A stretch of DNA of 64,000 nt from Flavobacteriales bacterium (lineage in GTDB: Bacteria; Bacteroidota; Bacteroidia; Flavobacteriales_F; PHOS-HE28). The stretch covers positions 124,001 to 188,000 of the forward strand of contig JADKHI010000004.1 of assembly GCA_016721825.1 (NCBI GenBank), written 5' to 3'. The notes under the pieces are model-generated. The model was not told the DNA's origin and searched no databases. It saw only the letters and a list, made by a program, of their open reading frames with translations. The first letter of the stretch is position 1. Every line of letters begins with the position of its first letter. Shown in pieces: positions 33,507-42,400 of this stretch. Made by a program: the position numbers and the translations under genes.

Positions 33507-34937
33507 TTAGGCCGGGCTCAACTTCAGCATGTTGGCCATACCTTTTTCAGCGATGGGCATGCTGGCGATGTTGATCACCAGGTCGCCCTTCTGCACATGG
33601 TCCTTCTTGCGGAGCAGGTGCTTGATGTCGGCGATGGTGTGGTCGGTGCTCACGGTCTTGTCGTAGAAGTGCGCACGCACGCCCCACACCAAGTTCAGCA
33701 TGCACAGGATGCTCGGGTTGCTGGTGAAGGCATAGATGTTGGCCCTGGGCCGCATGCTGCTGATCTTGAAGGCCGTGTAGCCACTGTGGGTCATGGTCAC
33801 AATGGCCTTCACAGGCATGGCCTCGGTCATACGAACGGCGGCAATGCTGATGGCGTCGCTCACGGTTCGGTCGTTGCTTTCCAGCGGCGGGTTGGGCACA
33901 TTGTACATACCGTCGGCGGACTCCATTTCCACGAGGATGCGGTTCATGGCCTTCACCACTTCCACGGGGTGCTTGCCCACGCTGGTCTCTGCGCTGAGCA
34001 TCACGGCGTCGGCATGGTCGAGCACCGCGTTGGCCACGTCGTTCACCTCGGCACGCGTTGGGGTGATGTTGGTGATCATGCTCTCCATCATCTGTGTGGC
34101 CACGATCACCGGGCGGTGCATGGCGAGGCAGCGGCGGATGATGTCCTTCTGGATCAAGGGCACTTTCTCCATCGGGATCTCAACGCCCAGATCACCGCGG
34201 GCCACCATGAGGGCATCGCTCTCTCGGATGATGTCGTCGATCTCCAGCAGGGCTTCAGGCTTCTCGATCTTGGCCACCACGCGTGCGTGCTTGTCCTGCG
34301 AACGGATGATGCCCTTGAGCTCGATGATGTCCCGGGCGCTGCGCACGAAGCTGAGGCCTACCCAATCCACGTTCAGGTCCAGTGCGAAGTCGAGGTCCTT
34401 CAGGTCTTTCTCGGTAAGGCAGGGCAGACTCACCTTGGTGTTGGGCAGGTTAAGCCCCTTGTTGGCGCTCAGCATGCCGCCGTTGATCACGCGGGTCACC
34501 ACGCGGGTCTTTCCGTCGGTCTCGATCACCTCCAGGCGCAATTTGCCATCATCCAACAACGCCATCTCACCCTTCCTCACGTCCTGCGGGAACTGTGCGT
34601 AGGTGGTGCTCACCAACCCGGGCCGGCCTTTCACCTGTTCGGTGGTTATCACCAGTTCGCTGCCGTCCACCAGTTCAATGGGGCCATTCTCCATTTCGCC
34701 CACGCGCAACTTGGGGCCTTGCAGATCTGCGAGAATGGCCGTGTGGATGCCCAGCTCCTCGTTGAGCTTGCGGATGTTGGCGACCAGTTCGGTGTAGAAC
34801 TCATAGGAGCCGTGGCTGAAGTTGAGGCGCGCCACGTCCATGCCGTTGCGGATGAGCTCGCGGAGCACGTCGATGGGTGCGCTGGCCGGGCCGATGGTGG
34901 CCACGATCTTGGTCTTGGGGTCGGTCATAAGGTTCAT
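33507..34937 (-). CDS. pyk: Pyruvate kinase
   Basis: A 476-residue glycolytic enzyme making ATP and pyruvate from phosphoenolpyruvate. Clear segments: TKIVATIGPAS (9-19), the substrate loop RLNFSHGSYEF, the catalytic Lys region VAKIEKPEALLEIDDI, and VATQMMESMI. The ATG at 34937 overlaps the preceding gene's stop (ATGA), supporting that start; the ATG at 34928 is an alternative. The C-terminal effector domain is present. Confidence 0.96.
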   Translation of the reverse strand: MNLMTDPKTKIVATIGPASAPIDVLRELIRNGMDVARLNFSHGSYEFYTELVANIRKLNEELGIHTAILADLQGPKLRVGEMENGPIELVDGSELVITTEQVKGRPGLVSTTYAQFPQDVRKGEMALLDDGKLRLEVIETDGKTRVVTRVINGGMLSANKGLNLPNTKVSLPCLTEKDLKDLDFALDLNVDWVGLSFVRSARDIIELKGIIRSQDKHARVVAKIEKPEALLEIDDIIRESDALMVARGDLGVEIPMEKVPLIQKDIIRRCLAMHRPVIVATQMMESMITNITPTRAEVNDVANAVLDHADAVMLSAETSVGKHPVEVVKAMNRILVEMESADGMYNVPNPPLESNDRTVSDAISIAAVRMTEAMPVKAIVTMTHSGYTAFKISSMRPRANIYAFTSNPSILCMLNLVWGVRAHFYDKTVSTDHTIADIKHLLRKKDHVQKGDLVINIASMPIAEKGMANMLKLSPA

Positions 34938-35347
34938 TGGAGCAGTTTGTGACCGGCGCGCAGGTCTTGGATCTGTAAGGGAAAAGCAGTTAGAACGAAT
35001 TCGCTCTCGCGGACTTGCGCAAGGAGCGTGGGAGCATCGAGGGCGGCGGCTTGGTCCACCACGAGAAAGAAATCCGCCATGCGCTGTTCCTTCACCAGGA
35101 TGGCATCGTCGCCGTGGTTGTTCACCAGGGTGAAACGGGCGTTCGAATCCGCATCAGTGTGGTCGAAGACAGCAAAGCGGGCCTCGGTGCGCGCACCCGG
35201 CTCCACGATGTCCTGCTCACGACGCACCAAGTTGATGCCCAATTGACGGTTGAGGGCCCAGCAAAGCCTGTAATCGTTCACATGACTGCTGATGCCCACG
35301 AGCATCACTTCGGGGTCCACGGGTTCGTCCAATCGGTACTTGGCCAC
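34934..35347 (-). CDS. IPExxxVDY-family protein
   Basis: A 137-residue protein found in Bacteroidota between rnc and pyk. The region around DFFLVVD corresponds to the place where the family motif IPExxxVDY is expected, though here the IPE and VDY residues are not conserved. Function unknown; the gene order is the strongest argument. The promoter TACCTTTG at 35373-35380 lies 25 bp upstream, and the stop overlaps pyk by 4 bp, suggesting a two-gene transcript. Confidence 0.75.
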   Translation of the reverse strand: MAKYRLDEPVDPEVMLVGISSHVNDYRLCWALNRQLGINLVRREQDIVEPGARTEARFAVFDHTDADSNARFTLVNNHGDDAILVKEQRMADFFLVVDQAAALDAPTLLAQVRESEFVLTAFPLQIQDLRAGHKLLQ

Positions 35348-35372
35348 TGTTCCTGCTTGCGGTCGGTCCCTC

Positions 35373-35380
35373 CAAAGGTA
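35373..35380 (-). promoter_or_regulatory. -7 promoter element for IPExxxVDY-pyk
   Basis: The minus strand reads TACCTTTG, an exact TAnnTTTG match, 25 bp before the ATG. It is one of the best promoter-like sites in the window and would drive pyk as well. Confidence 0.55.
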
Positions 35381-35449
35381 GGTCGGTGGACCACCGCAGT
35401 GTTGCTGGGGTCTGAAGCGTGGCTGAAAAGCACCGTGGTGATCACCGAG

Positions 35450-36364
35450 CTACTCGTCCGAACTGTCGGAAGATGCGTGTGATGGCCCCTGTTCGGGGCC
35501 TTTCGGCCGCTGGGGGCGCGATGCGCGATCGCGCCCATCGCGTCTTGGACGCTGCTCCGGTCTTTCGCCGGAACGACGTCCTTCACGGGTTTCACGGGGC
35601 CTATCGCGGCGCGGGCCTTCCGGACGCACGCCTTCGCGCTGCGGACCTTCCCGGTGGCGCATGCTGCGGAAAGCGGCCTGTGCGGCATCCTGCTCCGCCT
35701 TCTTCTTGCTCATGCCACGGCCCGTGCCCCGAACCTCACCTTCCACTTTCACTTCGCAGACATAGACCTTGCCGCGTCCCCCACGACCACTTTCCTCGGT
35801 GATGTGGAACTCCACCTTGCGGCGCTTTTTCTGGCCCCATTCCAGCAGGCGGCTCTTGCTGTCGCGATCCTCCTGCTCAATGGACCTCAGGTCGAAATGC
35901 TGGTTCAACAGCGCCACTACGGCCTTGCGCGTTTTCTCAAAACCCTTGTCCAGGAAAAGCGCACCGATCACGGCCTCCAAGGCGTTGCCCGGTACGCTGG
36001 TCTCCTGTTGGCGGCCCAGGTTGCTCTCCACCACCCGTTCGATCTCCACCTTGCGGGCCAGGATGTTGAGCTGGTGACGGCTCACGAGCATGCTACGCAT
36101 ACGCGTCAAAAAGCCTTCGCCTTGGTCCGGGTACATGTTGAAGAGCAGCTCGCCGATCACTGCATCGAGCACTGCATCCCCGAGGAACTCGAGGCGTTCG
36201 TTGTTGGGCAGGCTCGGGGCCTCCTCGGTGTTCGCGCTGCTGTGGCGGAGGGCCTGCCGGTACAAGGGCAGGTTGCGTGGCGTAACGCCGAAGGTCTTTC
36301 GGCACCAGGCACGGATACGGCGCTCCTCGGCGTTGGCGGCGCGGTTGAAGAATCGGGAGAACAA
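35450..36364 (-). CDS. rnc: Ribonuclease III with Arg-rich tail
   Basis: A 304-residue double-strand-specific RNase that processes rRNA precursors. The signature NERLEFLGDAVLD (55-67) carries the catalytic acids E56, E59 and D63, with a distal Glu in NALEAVIGALFLD. A double-stranded RNA-binding domain follows (about 165-233). Residues 235-304 are an added disordered tail rich in Arg, Glu, Pro and Gly, ending in an acidic SSDSSDE. Most bacterial RNase III proteins end at about residue 230. It lies 6 bp after fabF on the same strand. Confidence 0.93.
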   Translation of the reverse strand: MFSRFFNRAANAEERRIRAWCRKTFGVTPRNLPLYRQALRHSSANTEEAPSLPNNERLEFLGDAVLDAVIGELLFNMYPDQGEGFLTRMRSMLVSRHQLNILARKVEIERVVESNLGRQQETSVPGNALEAVIGALFLDKGFEKTRKAVVALLNQHFDLRSIEQEDRDSKSRLLEWGQKKRRKVEFHITEESGRGGRGKVYVCEVKVEGEVRGTGRGMSKKKAEQDAAQAAFRSMRHREGPQREGVRPEGPRRDRPRETREGRRSGERPEQRPRRDGRDRASRPQRPKGPEQGPSHASSDSSDE

Positions 36365-36370
36365 GGTGGA

Positions 36371-37621
36371 TCAGCGGTACTTGCGGAAGATCACCGCGGT
36401 GTTGTGGCCGCCGAACCCAAAGGTGTTGCTCATGGCGGCGTTCACCGTGCGCTTTTGCGCGGTGTTGAACGTGAAGTTCAACCGGGGGTCGATCTCGGGA
36501 TCGTCCGTGAAGTGATTGATGGTGGGCGGCACGATGTCCTGGTACACGGCCATGATCGCGGCCATGCCTTCCACAGCCCCTGCACCGCCGAGCAGGTGCC
36601 CGGTCATGCTCTTGGTGGCGCTGATGTTGAGCTTGTAGGCGTGCTCGCCGAAAAGACGCTGGATGGCCTTCACCTCCTGCGGGTCGCCGATGGGGGTGCT
36701 GGTACCGTGCGTATTGATGTAATCGATCTCCGTGGGCCCGATGTGCGCGTCGGCCAACGCATGCTTCATGCAAAGTTCGGCGCCAAGGCCCTCGGGATGG
36801 GGTGCCGTAATGTGGTAGGCATCGCTGCTCATACCGCCGCCGATCACCTCTGCATAGATCTTGGCACCACGCGCAAGAGCGTGTTCCAGGTCCTCCAGTA
36901 TGATGGCCGCACCGCCTTCACCCAATACGAAACCGTCGCGGTCCTTGTCGTAAGGACGTGATGCTGTCGTGGGGTCGTCGTTCCGGGTGCTCATGGCATG
37001 GAGCGCATTGAAGCCTCCAACTCCCGCTTCGCAGATCGCCGCTTCGCTGCCACCCGTTACCATGGCCACACAGGTGCCCAAGCGGATGTAGTTGAAGGCG
37101 TCGATCATTGCGTTGTTGCTGGACGCGCATGCGCTCGCGGTCACATAGCTGGGGCCGCGCAACACATGGCGCATGCTGATGAGCCCGGCCGCGCTGTCCG
37201 CGATCATCTTCGGGATGAAGAACGGGTTGAACCGCGGCGTACCGTCGCCCCGACCGAAGGCGATGCACTCGTCCTGGAAGGTCTTCAGTCCGCCGATGCC
37301 GCTGCCCCAGATCACCCCGATGCGCTCGCGATCCACGGTGTCCGTGAGCAGTCCGCTGTCGCGCAGGGCCTCATCCGCGCAGATCAACGCGAACTGGGCG
37401 TAGGGGTCCGTTTTGCGGGCCTCCTTGCGGTCCATGAAATCCTCGGGGTTGAACCCCTTGACCTCACAGGCGAACTGGGTCTTGAACTTCGAGGCGTCGA
37501 AGCGTGTGATGGGCGCAGCTCCGCTACGGCCGCTCAACAGGCCCTCCCAGGATTCCGTGAGGGTATTTCCGAGAGGAGTGAGCGCGCCCAGACCGGTGAC
37601 GACCACACGTCTGAGCTCCAT
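36371..37621 (-). CDS. fabF: Beta-ketoacyl-ACP synthase II
   Basis: A 416-residue condensing enzyme of fatty acid elongation. The catalytic triad is C165 (TASACASSNN), H305 (NTHGTSTPIGD) and H342 (SMTGHLLGGAGAVE). Full length with a good ATG. It follows acpP by 9 bp on the same strand, the standard acpP-fabF-rnc arrangement of Bacteroidota. Confidence 0.97.
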   Translation of the reverse strand: MELRRVVVTGLGALTPLGNTLTESWEGLLSGRSGAAPITRFDASKFKTQFACEVKGFNPEDFMDRKEARKTDPYAQFALICADEALRDSGLLTDTVDRERIGVIWGSGIGGLKTFQDECIAFGRGDGTPRFNPFFIPKMIADSAAGLISMRHVLRGPSYVTASACASSNNAMIDAFNYIRLGTCVAMVTGGSEAAICEAGVGGFNALHAMSTRNDDPTTASRPYDKDRDGFVLGEGGAAIILEDLEHALARGAKIYAEVIGGGMSSDAYHITAPHPEGLGAELCMKHALADAHIGPTEIDYINTHGTSTPIGDPQEVKAIQRLFGEHAYKLNISATKSMTGHLLGGAGAVEGMAAIMAVYQDIVPPTINHFTDDPEIDPRLNFTFNTAQKRTVNAAMSNTFGFGGHNTAVIFRKYR

Positions 37622-37630
37622 GCGGGCGGC

Positions 37631-37867
37631 TTACTTCGCGTTCTTCTCGACGTAATCAACAGCCTGACCCACGGTTTGGATCTTCTCGGCCTGATCGTCG
37701 GGAATGGCGATGTTGAACTCCTTCTCGAACTCCATGATGAGCTCGACCGTATCGAGGCTGTCAGCGCCAAGGTCGTTGGTAAAGCTCGCTTCCGGCGTGA
37801 CTTCGCCCTGGTCAACACCGAGCTTGTCCACGATGATCGCGATGACCCTTGACTTGATGTCCGACAT
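37631..37867 (-). CDS. acpP: Acyl carrier protein
   Basis: A 78-residue acidic carrier protein; the phosphopantetheine attachment Ser is S37 in LGADSLDTVE. The open frame extends upstream to 38038, but ACP homology begins at MSDIKSRV, so the ATG at 37867 is used. The upstream TTCCTTTG (minus strand, 37892-37899) is a plausible -7 element. It heads the acpP-fabF-rnc run. Confidence 0.97.
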   Translation of the reverse strand: MSDIKSRVIAIIVDKLGVDQGEVTPEASFTNDLGADSLDTVELIMEFEKEFNIAIPDDQAEKIQTVGQAVDYVEKNAK

Positions 37868-38182
37868 GTCCGTTCGTTTTAGTTGAGGCTGCAAAGGAAG
37901 CACATTTTCCATACGCCGTGCCGCCACCTGTTCATCCGTAACGGAAAAGCAACCGTTCCAAGGACTTACGATGCGATCCGGGACCACGAAAAGGGGCGGT
38001 CGTGCGGTCCGTGCGGTCCGGTGAATGGGGCTGTTCACTATCCGAACTCCCTAAGACCTTGATCGCCAGGTCTGTGTTCTCGATGGTCCCCCGGCAGCAG
38101 GCACATGGGGAATGGCCCACCATCGCGGGGAACTGCGCACCTTCGCACCTCGCTTGCGTCTTTCGCATTGGCGACCCGAACC
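37868..38182. promoter_or_regulatory. Divergent acpP/purN intergenic region
   Basis: This 315-bp spacer separates divergent acpP and purN. It holds a probable acpP -7 element (minus-strand TTCCTTTG at 37892-37899) and a 2 x 9 bp tandem GTGCGGTCC at 38002-38019. Open frames across it extend the ACP and PurN frames but have no homology. No RNA gene or longer repeat is apparent. Confidence 0.5.
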
Positions 38183-38755
38183 ATGGTCCGCATCGCTGTT
38201 CTGGCCTCCGGCTCCGGAAGCAACGCCCAACGCCTGATCGAACATTTCGCGCAGCACCCCGTAGCACGCGTGGTGCTGGTAGGCTGCGACCAGCCTGAGG
38301 CCGGTGTGCTGCAACGAGCGTGGGACCTTGGCGTACCGAGCTACCTTTTCAATGGGGCACAGTTAAAGGACGGCACCGTGCAGAGAGAGCTCCAGGGCCA
38401 ACACATCGACCTGGCGGTGCTGGCCGGCTTCATGCGCCTGATCCCGGCATCACTGGTCAAGGCCTTTCCGCAGCGCATTGTCAACATCCACCCGGCATTG
38501 CTTCCGAAGTACGGCGGCAAGGGCATGTACGGCCACCATGTTCACGAAGCGGTGGTCGCGGCAAAGGAGAAGGAGAGCGGCATCACCATCCACTACGTGA
38601 ACGAACGCTACGACGAAGGGGAACACCTGTTCCAAGCGACGTGCCCGGTGCTTCCGGAGGACACGCCCGAAACACTGGCAGCACGGATCCACGAGTTGGA
38701 GCACGCACATTTCCCAGTAGTGATCGAACAGCTGGTCGATGCCTTTGGCCGTTAG
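38183..38755 (+). CDS. purN: Phosphoribosylglycinamide formyltransferase
   Basis: A 190-residue GAR transformylase of purine synthesis using 10-formyl-tetrahydrofolate. The GAR-binding GSGSNAQ is at 10-16; the catalytic N101 and H103 lie in NIHPALLPKYGGKGMYG, and D144 in RYDEGEH. The ATG at 38183 begins the conserved strand VRIAVLASG. Divergent from acpP, a gene pairing common in Bacteroidota. An inverted repeat follows the stop directly. Confidence 0.95.
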   Translation: MVRIAVLASGSGSNAQRLIEHFAQHPVARVVLVGCDQPEAGVLQRAWDLGVPSYLFNGAQLKDGTVQRELQGQHIDLAVLAGFMRLIPASLVKAFPQRIVNIHPALLPKYGGKGMYGHHVHEAVVAAKEKESGITIHYVNERYDEGEHLFQATCPVLPEDTPETLAARIHELEHAHFPVVIEQLVDAFGR

Positions 38756-38804
38756 CTGCTGGCTGCTGGCCGTTCGACCTGAGGTATGGCCAGCAGCCAG
38801 CAGC
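38755..38804. repeat. 17-bp perfect inverted repeat after purN
   Basis: GCTGCTGGCTGCTGGCC (38755-38771) and GGCCAGCAGCCAGCAGC (38788-38804) are exact reverse complements with a 16-nt loop. Each arm is itself a GCTGCTG tandem. No T-run follows, so it may be a dispersed palindromic word rather than an intrinsic terminator. Confidence 0.65.
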
Positions 38805-38833
38805 AAATGGCGAGTAGCGCATTCCTTTGTGCC

Positions 38834-39448
38834 ATGGACCTCGACATCGCCCAGATCGGAAAAGCCTTCCTCGTGCTCTTCGCGGTGATCGACATCGTGG
38901 GGGGCATCCCCCTGATCCTGCAGGTGCGGCAGAAGGCAGGCAAGATCTACCCGGCCCGCGCCACGCTGGTGAGCCTCGCCATCATGGTCACCTTCCTCTT
39001 CCTGGGGGAGACCATCCTGAAGTTCCTGGGACTGGACGTGAACTCCTTCGCAGTGGCCGGTTCGCTGGTGCTCTTCTTCATCGCGCTGGAGATGATCCTC
39101 GGCGTGAAGCTCTTCAAGGAGGACACCTCCGCACCCGGCCTGCCTACGGGTGTGGACGACCACAAGGTGTACAGCATCGTCCCTCTGGCCTTCCCCGTGA
39201 TCGCAGGCGCGGGCACCATCACCACCATCCTCTCGTTGCGCGCTGAGATCGACCGTGCCAATATCCTGGTGGCCATCCTGCTGAACATGGTGGTGGTGGT
39301 GGTGGTCCTGTTGCTCACCAACCGTATCGAGCGTCTACTGGGTCGCGTGGGCTTGATCGTGCTGCGCAAGGCCTTCGGCATCATCCTGCTCGCCATCAGC
39401 GTGAAGCTGTTCGCGGGGAACATCACGTACCTGTTCCCGCACGGATGA
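38834..39448 (+). CDS. MarC-family integral membrane protein
   Basis: A 204-residue inner-membrane protein with six hydrophobic helices. The MarC pattern is FAVIDIVGGIPLIL near the start and AFPVIAGAGTITTIL in the middle. The family was once linked to multiple antibiotic resistance but its substrate is not established. The frame is open through the upstream inverted repeat; the ATG at 38834 starts the first helix, with TTCCTTTG at 38822-38829. It overlaps the next gene by 4 bp. Confidence 0.85.
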   Translation: MDLDIAQIGKAFLVLFAVIDIVGGIPLILQVRQKAGKIYPARATLVSLAIMVTFLFLGETILKFLGLDVNSFAVAGSLVLFFIALEMILGVKLFKEDTSAPGLPTGVDDHKVYSIVPLAFPVIAGAGTITTILSLRAEIDRANILVAILLNMVVVVVVLLLTNRIERLLGRVGLIVLRKAFGIILLAISVKLFAGNITYLFPHG

Positions 39449-39801
39449 ATCAAGGCCGGAGCGGGCCGATAGCGGTATTTCCGGCCTGGCTGCAGAACAC
39501 GTTCGTAGCCCTCGTCCTTTTCTTCGTGATCATCATGACCGGCTTCTTCATCCAGGAGCGCGTGATGCTCTCTTCTGCAGAAGGCGATGCCGGCTATCCG
39601 TTCGGTTGCGAAGAAGCGGGGTCGGACTATGCCACCAAAGCGATCTACCTGGACCGGAGCCGGTGGCTGATCGCGATCGGAGCAACACTAAGCCTCACCA
39701 TGCTCTACGCCCTTTGGCGAAAACGCATGACCCTGCTGTGGTTCCTCACCTTGCTGACGATCTTCGGCGCCCTGATCATGATGATGACCGCTCCACGATG
39801 A
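39445..39801 (+). CDS. Small membrane protein, 118 aa
   Basis: A 118-residue protein with three hydrophobic segments (about 18-36, 74-91 and 95-114). The loop between the first and second contains FGCEEAG. No family is recognised. It is locked into an operon by ATGA overlaps with both neighbours, marC before and rnhA after, which supports that it is expressed. Confidence 0.65.
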   Translation: MNQGRSGPIAVFPAWLQNTFVALVLFFVIIMTGFFIQERVMLSSAEGDAGYPFGCEEAGSDYATKAIYLDRSRWLIAIGATLSLTMLYALWRKRMTLLWFLTLLTIFGALIMMMTAPR

Positions 39802-40274
39802 AGATCACTGCCTACACCGACGGTGCTGCCAGCGGCAATCCGGGTCCCGGGGGCTACGGCGTGGTGCTGGAGGCCGGTTCGCACCGCAAGGAGCTGTGGG
39901 GGGGGTACCGCCGCACCACCAACAACCGCATGGAACTGCTGGCCGCGATCGTGGCCCTGGAAACACTTAAGAGCCCCGGTCAGGACATCACCATCGTGAG
40001 CGACAGCAAGTACGTGGTGGACAGCGTGGAGAAGGGCTGGGTATTCACTTGGGAGAAGACCGGTTTCAAGAAAAAAAAGAACCCCGATCTCTGGCAGCGC
40101 TTCCTGAAGATCTACCGCCAGCACCGCGTGCACTTCCGTTGGATCCGCGGGCACAGTGGGCACCCGCAGAACGAGCTCTGCGACCGCCTGGCCGTGGCCG
40201 CCCGCGAGCAGAAGGACCTGGCCGCGGACGAGGTCTACGAGCAGTTGGGCGAAGGGGATGGGTTGTTCGAGTGA
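39798..40274 (+). CDS. rnhA: Ribonuclease HI
   Basis: A 158-residue enzyme that cleaves RNA in RNA-DNA hybrids. The catalytic carboxylates are D8 (YTDGA), E46 (NRMELLA), D69 (VSDSKYV) and D129 (NELCDRLA), with the conserved His in RGHSGHPQN. An eight-A run at 40071-40078 encodes KKKK in the substrate-binding basic helix. It overlaps the preceding gene by 4 bp. Normal length. Confidence 0.94.
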   Translation: MKITAYTDGAASGNPGPGGYGVVLEAGSHRKELWGGYRRTTNNRMELLAAIVALETLKSPGQDITIVSDSKYVVDSVEKGWVFTWEKTGFKKKKNPDLWQRFLKIYRQHRVHFRWIRGHSGHPQNELCDRLAVAAREQKDLAADEVYEQLGEGDGLFE

Positions 40275-40350
40275 ACACCGCCACACCGGACATGGCGTTC
40301 GCAGCTCCGAAGCGGCGAACCTGCCTGCTTCTCGGTAATTTCACGCCCCC

Positions 40351-40863
40351 ATGGCCAAGCTGTACACCACCATCAATGCCGGCGCCGAACCGTTGGCATT
40401 GGAGCGCACCTCCCCTTCCGCCCCGTGGACCCTGCCCGGTGGAGCGAAGCCCGATCTGGTGAAGACCGGGCCCGGGCAGTACAGCCTGATGCACCAAGGC
40501 CGCAGCTTCCGTGTGCTGGTGCTGAAGGAGGACCGCGAGACCAACACCGTTCGCCTGCGCATCGGAGCGCACACCTACACGGTGCAGATCCAGGACGAGC
40601 AGAGCCGCCTGATGAACACGCTGGGCCTCGACAAGATCAAGGGTGCGGCGGTGAAGGAGATCAAAGCCCCCATGCCCGGCCTGGTGCTGAAGCTGCTCGT
40701 GAAAGAAGGCGACACGGTGAAGAAGAACGACCCCGTGCTGATCCTGGAGGCCATGAAAATGGAGAACGTGATCAAGAGCCCGGGAGATGCCACCGTGAGC
40801 AAGATCCACGCGCAGGAGAAGACCGCTGTGGAGAAGGGGCAGTTGCTGGTCTCCTTCACCTAG
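40351..40863 (+). CDS. Biotin carboxyl carrier protein subunit
   Basis: A 170-residue biotinyl protein of an acyl-CoA carboxylase. The C-terminal biotinyl domain (about 102-170) has the attachment Lys K136 in the motif EAMKM, preceded by APMPGLVLKLLVKEGD. The N-terminal half is a divergent domain typical of Bacteroidota homologues that act with acetyl- or propionyl-CoA carboxylase. No partner carboxylase is in the window. It lies 76 bp after rnhA. Confidence 0.88.
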   Translation: MAKLYTTINAGAEPLALERTSPSAPWTLPGGAKPDLVKTGPGQYSLMHQGRSFRVLVLKEDRETNTVRLRIGAHTYTVQIQDEQSRLMNTLGLDKIKGAAVKEIKAPMPGLVLKLLVKEGDTVKKNDPVLILEAMKMENVIKSPGDATVSKIHAQEKTAVEKGQLLVSFT

Positions 40864-40910
40864 CGAACAGGCTTGGCAAGCCGATGTGCGTTCCAACTTC
40901 TTGAAGGACC

Positions 40911-41303
40911 ATGGCCGAGTTGATGAGGTTCCGCATTCTGCCGAACTGGACCTTCGGCTTTAACCACTTCTACGATGTGGACCCGATCTTCCGTGATGAT
41001 GGGTCGATCATCAACTGGTACGAGGGCTTCGTGGAGGACGTCCTGTGGATTCAGGAGTGCCGGTTCATCAATGGGGAGCACCGCTGCCCGGAAAGGGAGT
41101 GCATGCAGATCGACATTCACTGGTCCGCTGGTCACTACACCGCCACCCTTACATACATCTCTGCCTCCGGGCTCAACCATGTCGAGCACCTCAGCTCATC
41201 GGATAGATATCAGATACGCGATAAGATCGAGTCCTGGCTGGCCGATATCTCTGGAAGGCACCACGAGTTCTTGGCCGAAATGCGCGAGCGATTTCCGGAA
41301 TAG
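40911..41303 (+). CDS. Hypothetical protein, 130 aa
   Basis: A 130-residue soluble, aromatic-rich protein (MRFRILPNWTFGFNHFYDVD at the start), containing three Cys in ECRFINGEHRCPEREC. No domain or family is recognised. It lies between the biotin carrier gene and the convergent PfkB kinase. Codon composition resembles the neighbours, so it is probably real. Confidence 0.6.
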   Translation: MAELMRFRILPNWTFGFNHFYDVDPIFRDDGSIINWYEGFVEDVLWIQECRFINGEHRCPERECMQIDIHWSAGHYTATLTYISASGLNHVEHLSSSDRYQIRDKIESWLADISGRHHEFLAEMRERFPE

Positions 41304-41340
41304 AAGCTCTGTAAACTTCGGTCGGTGGGGTAAATAGGGC

Positions 41341-42267
41341 CTACCCCTCCACCAGTTCGATATCGAAGTCGACGAGGTCCACGAACTGCTGTACGCGGTC
41401 GTCGATGTCCTCGCGCTTGATCTCCAGCAGGCGCTGCACGCCGAACTTCTCGCAGCAGAAACTGGCCAAGGCCGAGCCCACGATGATGGCGCGCTTCAGG
41501 TTGTCGAAGCTATGGTCCTGCGTACGGGCCAGGTAACCGATGAAGCCGCCTGCGAACGTATCGCCAGCGCCTGTTGGATCGATGATGTCTTCCAAAGGCA
41601 TGGCCGGCGCGAAGAACACGCGGTCCTTGCTGAAGAGCAACGCTCCGTGCTCGCCCTTCTTCACCACCAGGTAGGTGGGGCCCATGTCCAGGATGGTGTT
41701 CGCCGCCTTCACCAGGCTATGTTGTCCGCTGAGCTGGCGCGCTTCCGCGTCGTTCACGCACAGGATGTCCACCCGGCCAATGACCTTCTTCAGATCGTCC
41801 ATGGCGCTGTCCATCCAGAAGTTCATGGTGTCCATCACCACCAGCGCGGGGTCGGTCATCTGATCGAGCACCTTGGCCTGCACCTTGGGGTCCAGGTTGC
41901 CGAGCATCACGTAGGGTGCAGCCTTGTAGTTCTCCGGAAGTTTCGGGTCCAGGTCCAGCAGCACGTTCAGGCGAGTCTCCAGCGTGTCGCGCGTGTTCAT
42001 ATCGTAATGGTACCGGCCGGCCCAGAAGAAGCTTTCCTTCCCCTTCAGCACCTCCAGCCCGGTCAGGTCCACGCCCTTGGCACGCATCAGGTCCATCATG
42101 TCCGTGGGGAAGTCATCGCCCACCACGCTCACCAATCCCGACTTGTCCAGGAAGAAGGAGGCGGCCAGTGAGATGTAGGTGGCTGCGCCGCCCACGACCT
42201 TGTCGGCCCTGCCGAAGGGGGTTTCAATGTTGTCGAACGCGACGGTACCAACGGTAACAAGCTGCAT
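41341..42267 (-). CDS. PfkB-family carbohydrate/nucleoside kinase
   Basis: A 308-residue ribokinase-fold enzyme. The N-terminal GGAATYISLAASFF (26-39) and the C-terminal anion-hole motif D230PTGAGDTFAGGF with the catalytic Asp D236 are diagnostic. The sugar or nucleoside substrate is not determined. The ATG at 42267 is chosen because the first strand, MQLVTVGTVAFDNIETPFG-like, starts there; upstream codons are basic and unrelated. Minus-strand CATCTTTG at 42288-42295 may be the -7 element. Confidence 0.88.
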   Translation of the reverse strand: MQLVTVGTVAFDNIETPFGRADKVVGGAATYISLAASFFLDKSGLVSVVGDDFPTDMMDLMRAKGVDLTGLEVLKGKESFFWAGRYHYDMNTRDTLETRLNVLLDLDPKLPENYKAAPYVMLGNLDPKVQAKVLDQMTDPALVVMDTMNFWMDSAMDDLKKVIGRVDILCVNDAEARQLSGQHSLVKAANTILDMGPTYLVVKKGEHGALLFSKDRVFFAPAMPLEDIIDPTGAGDTFAGGFIGYLARTQDHSFDNLKRAIIVGSALASFCCEKFGVQRLLEIKREDIDDRVQQFVDLVDFDIELVEG

Positions 42268-42348
42268 GGGGAAGGGGGAATGATGGGCAAAGATGCGAGG
42301 TCGGGGGCGAAGAGGAACAGCCCTCCTTTCAACGGATACGAACATCTG

Positions 42349-42380
42349 TTTGGCGGAAGCGCGCGGTTCTTCTACTTTTG
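42349..42380 (+). promoter_or_regulatory. Promoter of tRNA-Asn
   Basis: TTTG at 42349-42352 (-33) and TACTTTTG at 42373-42380 (-7) are separated by 20 bp, the textbook Bacteroidota sigma-A promoter layout. The tRNA starts 21 bp further on. Confidence 0.7.
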
Positions 42381-42400
42381 CCGTCCCTTAACGGGGACCT

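Noticed and set aside
33597..34952. 451-codon open frame on the plus strand opposite pyk
   Set aside because: It is the antisense shadow of pyruvate kinase. The His/Ala/Val-rich composition matches reverse-strand reading of GC-rich coding DNA, with no homology or start signals.
38002..38019. 2 x 9 bp tandem repeat GTGCGGTCC
   Set aside because: Only two units, no array context; not a CRISPR or binding-site cluster.
40071..40078. Run of eight A in rnhA as a possible programmed frameshift
   Set aside because: The zero frame is intact through all catalytic residues and no alternative product would be sensible.
41327..41347. GGGGTA/TACCCC hairpin between the 40911 and 41341 genes
   Set aside because: Six base pairs and partly inside the stop region of the PfkB gene; too weak to call a terminator.
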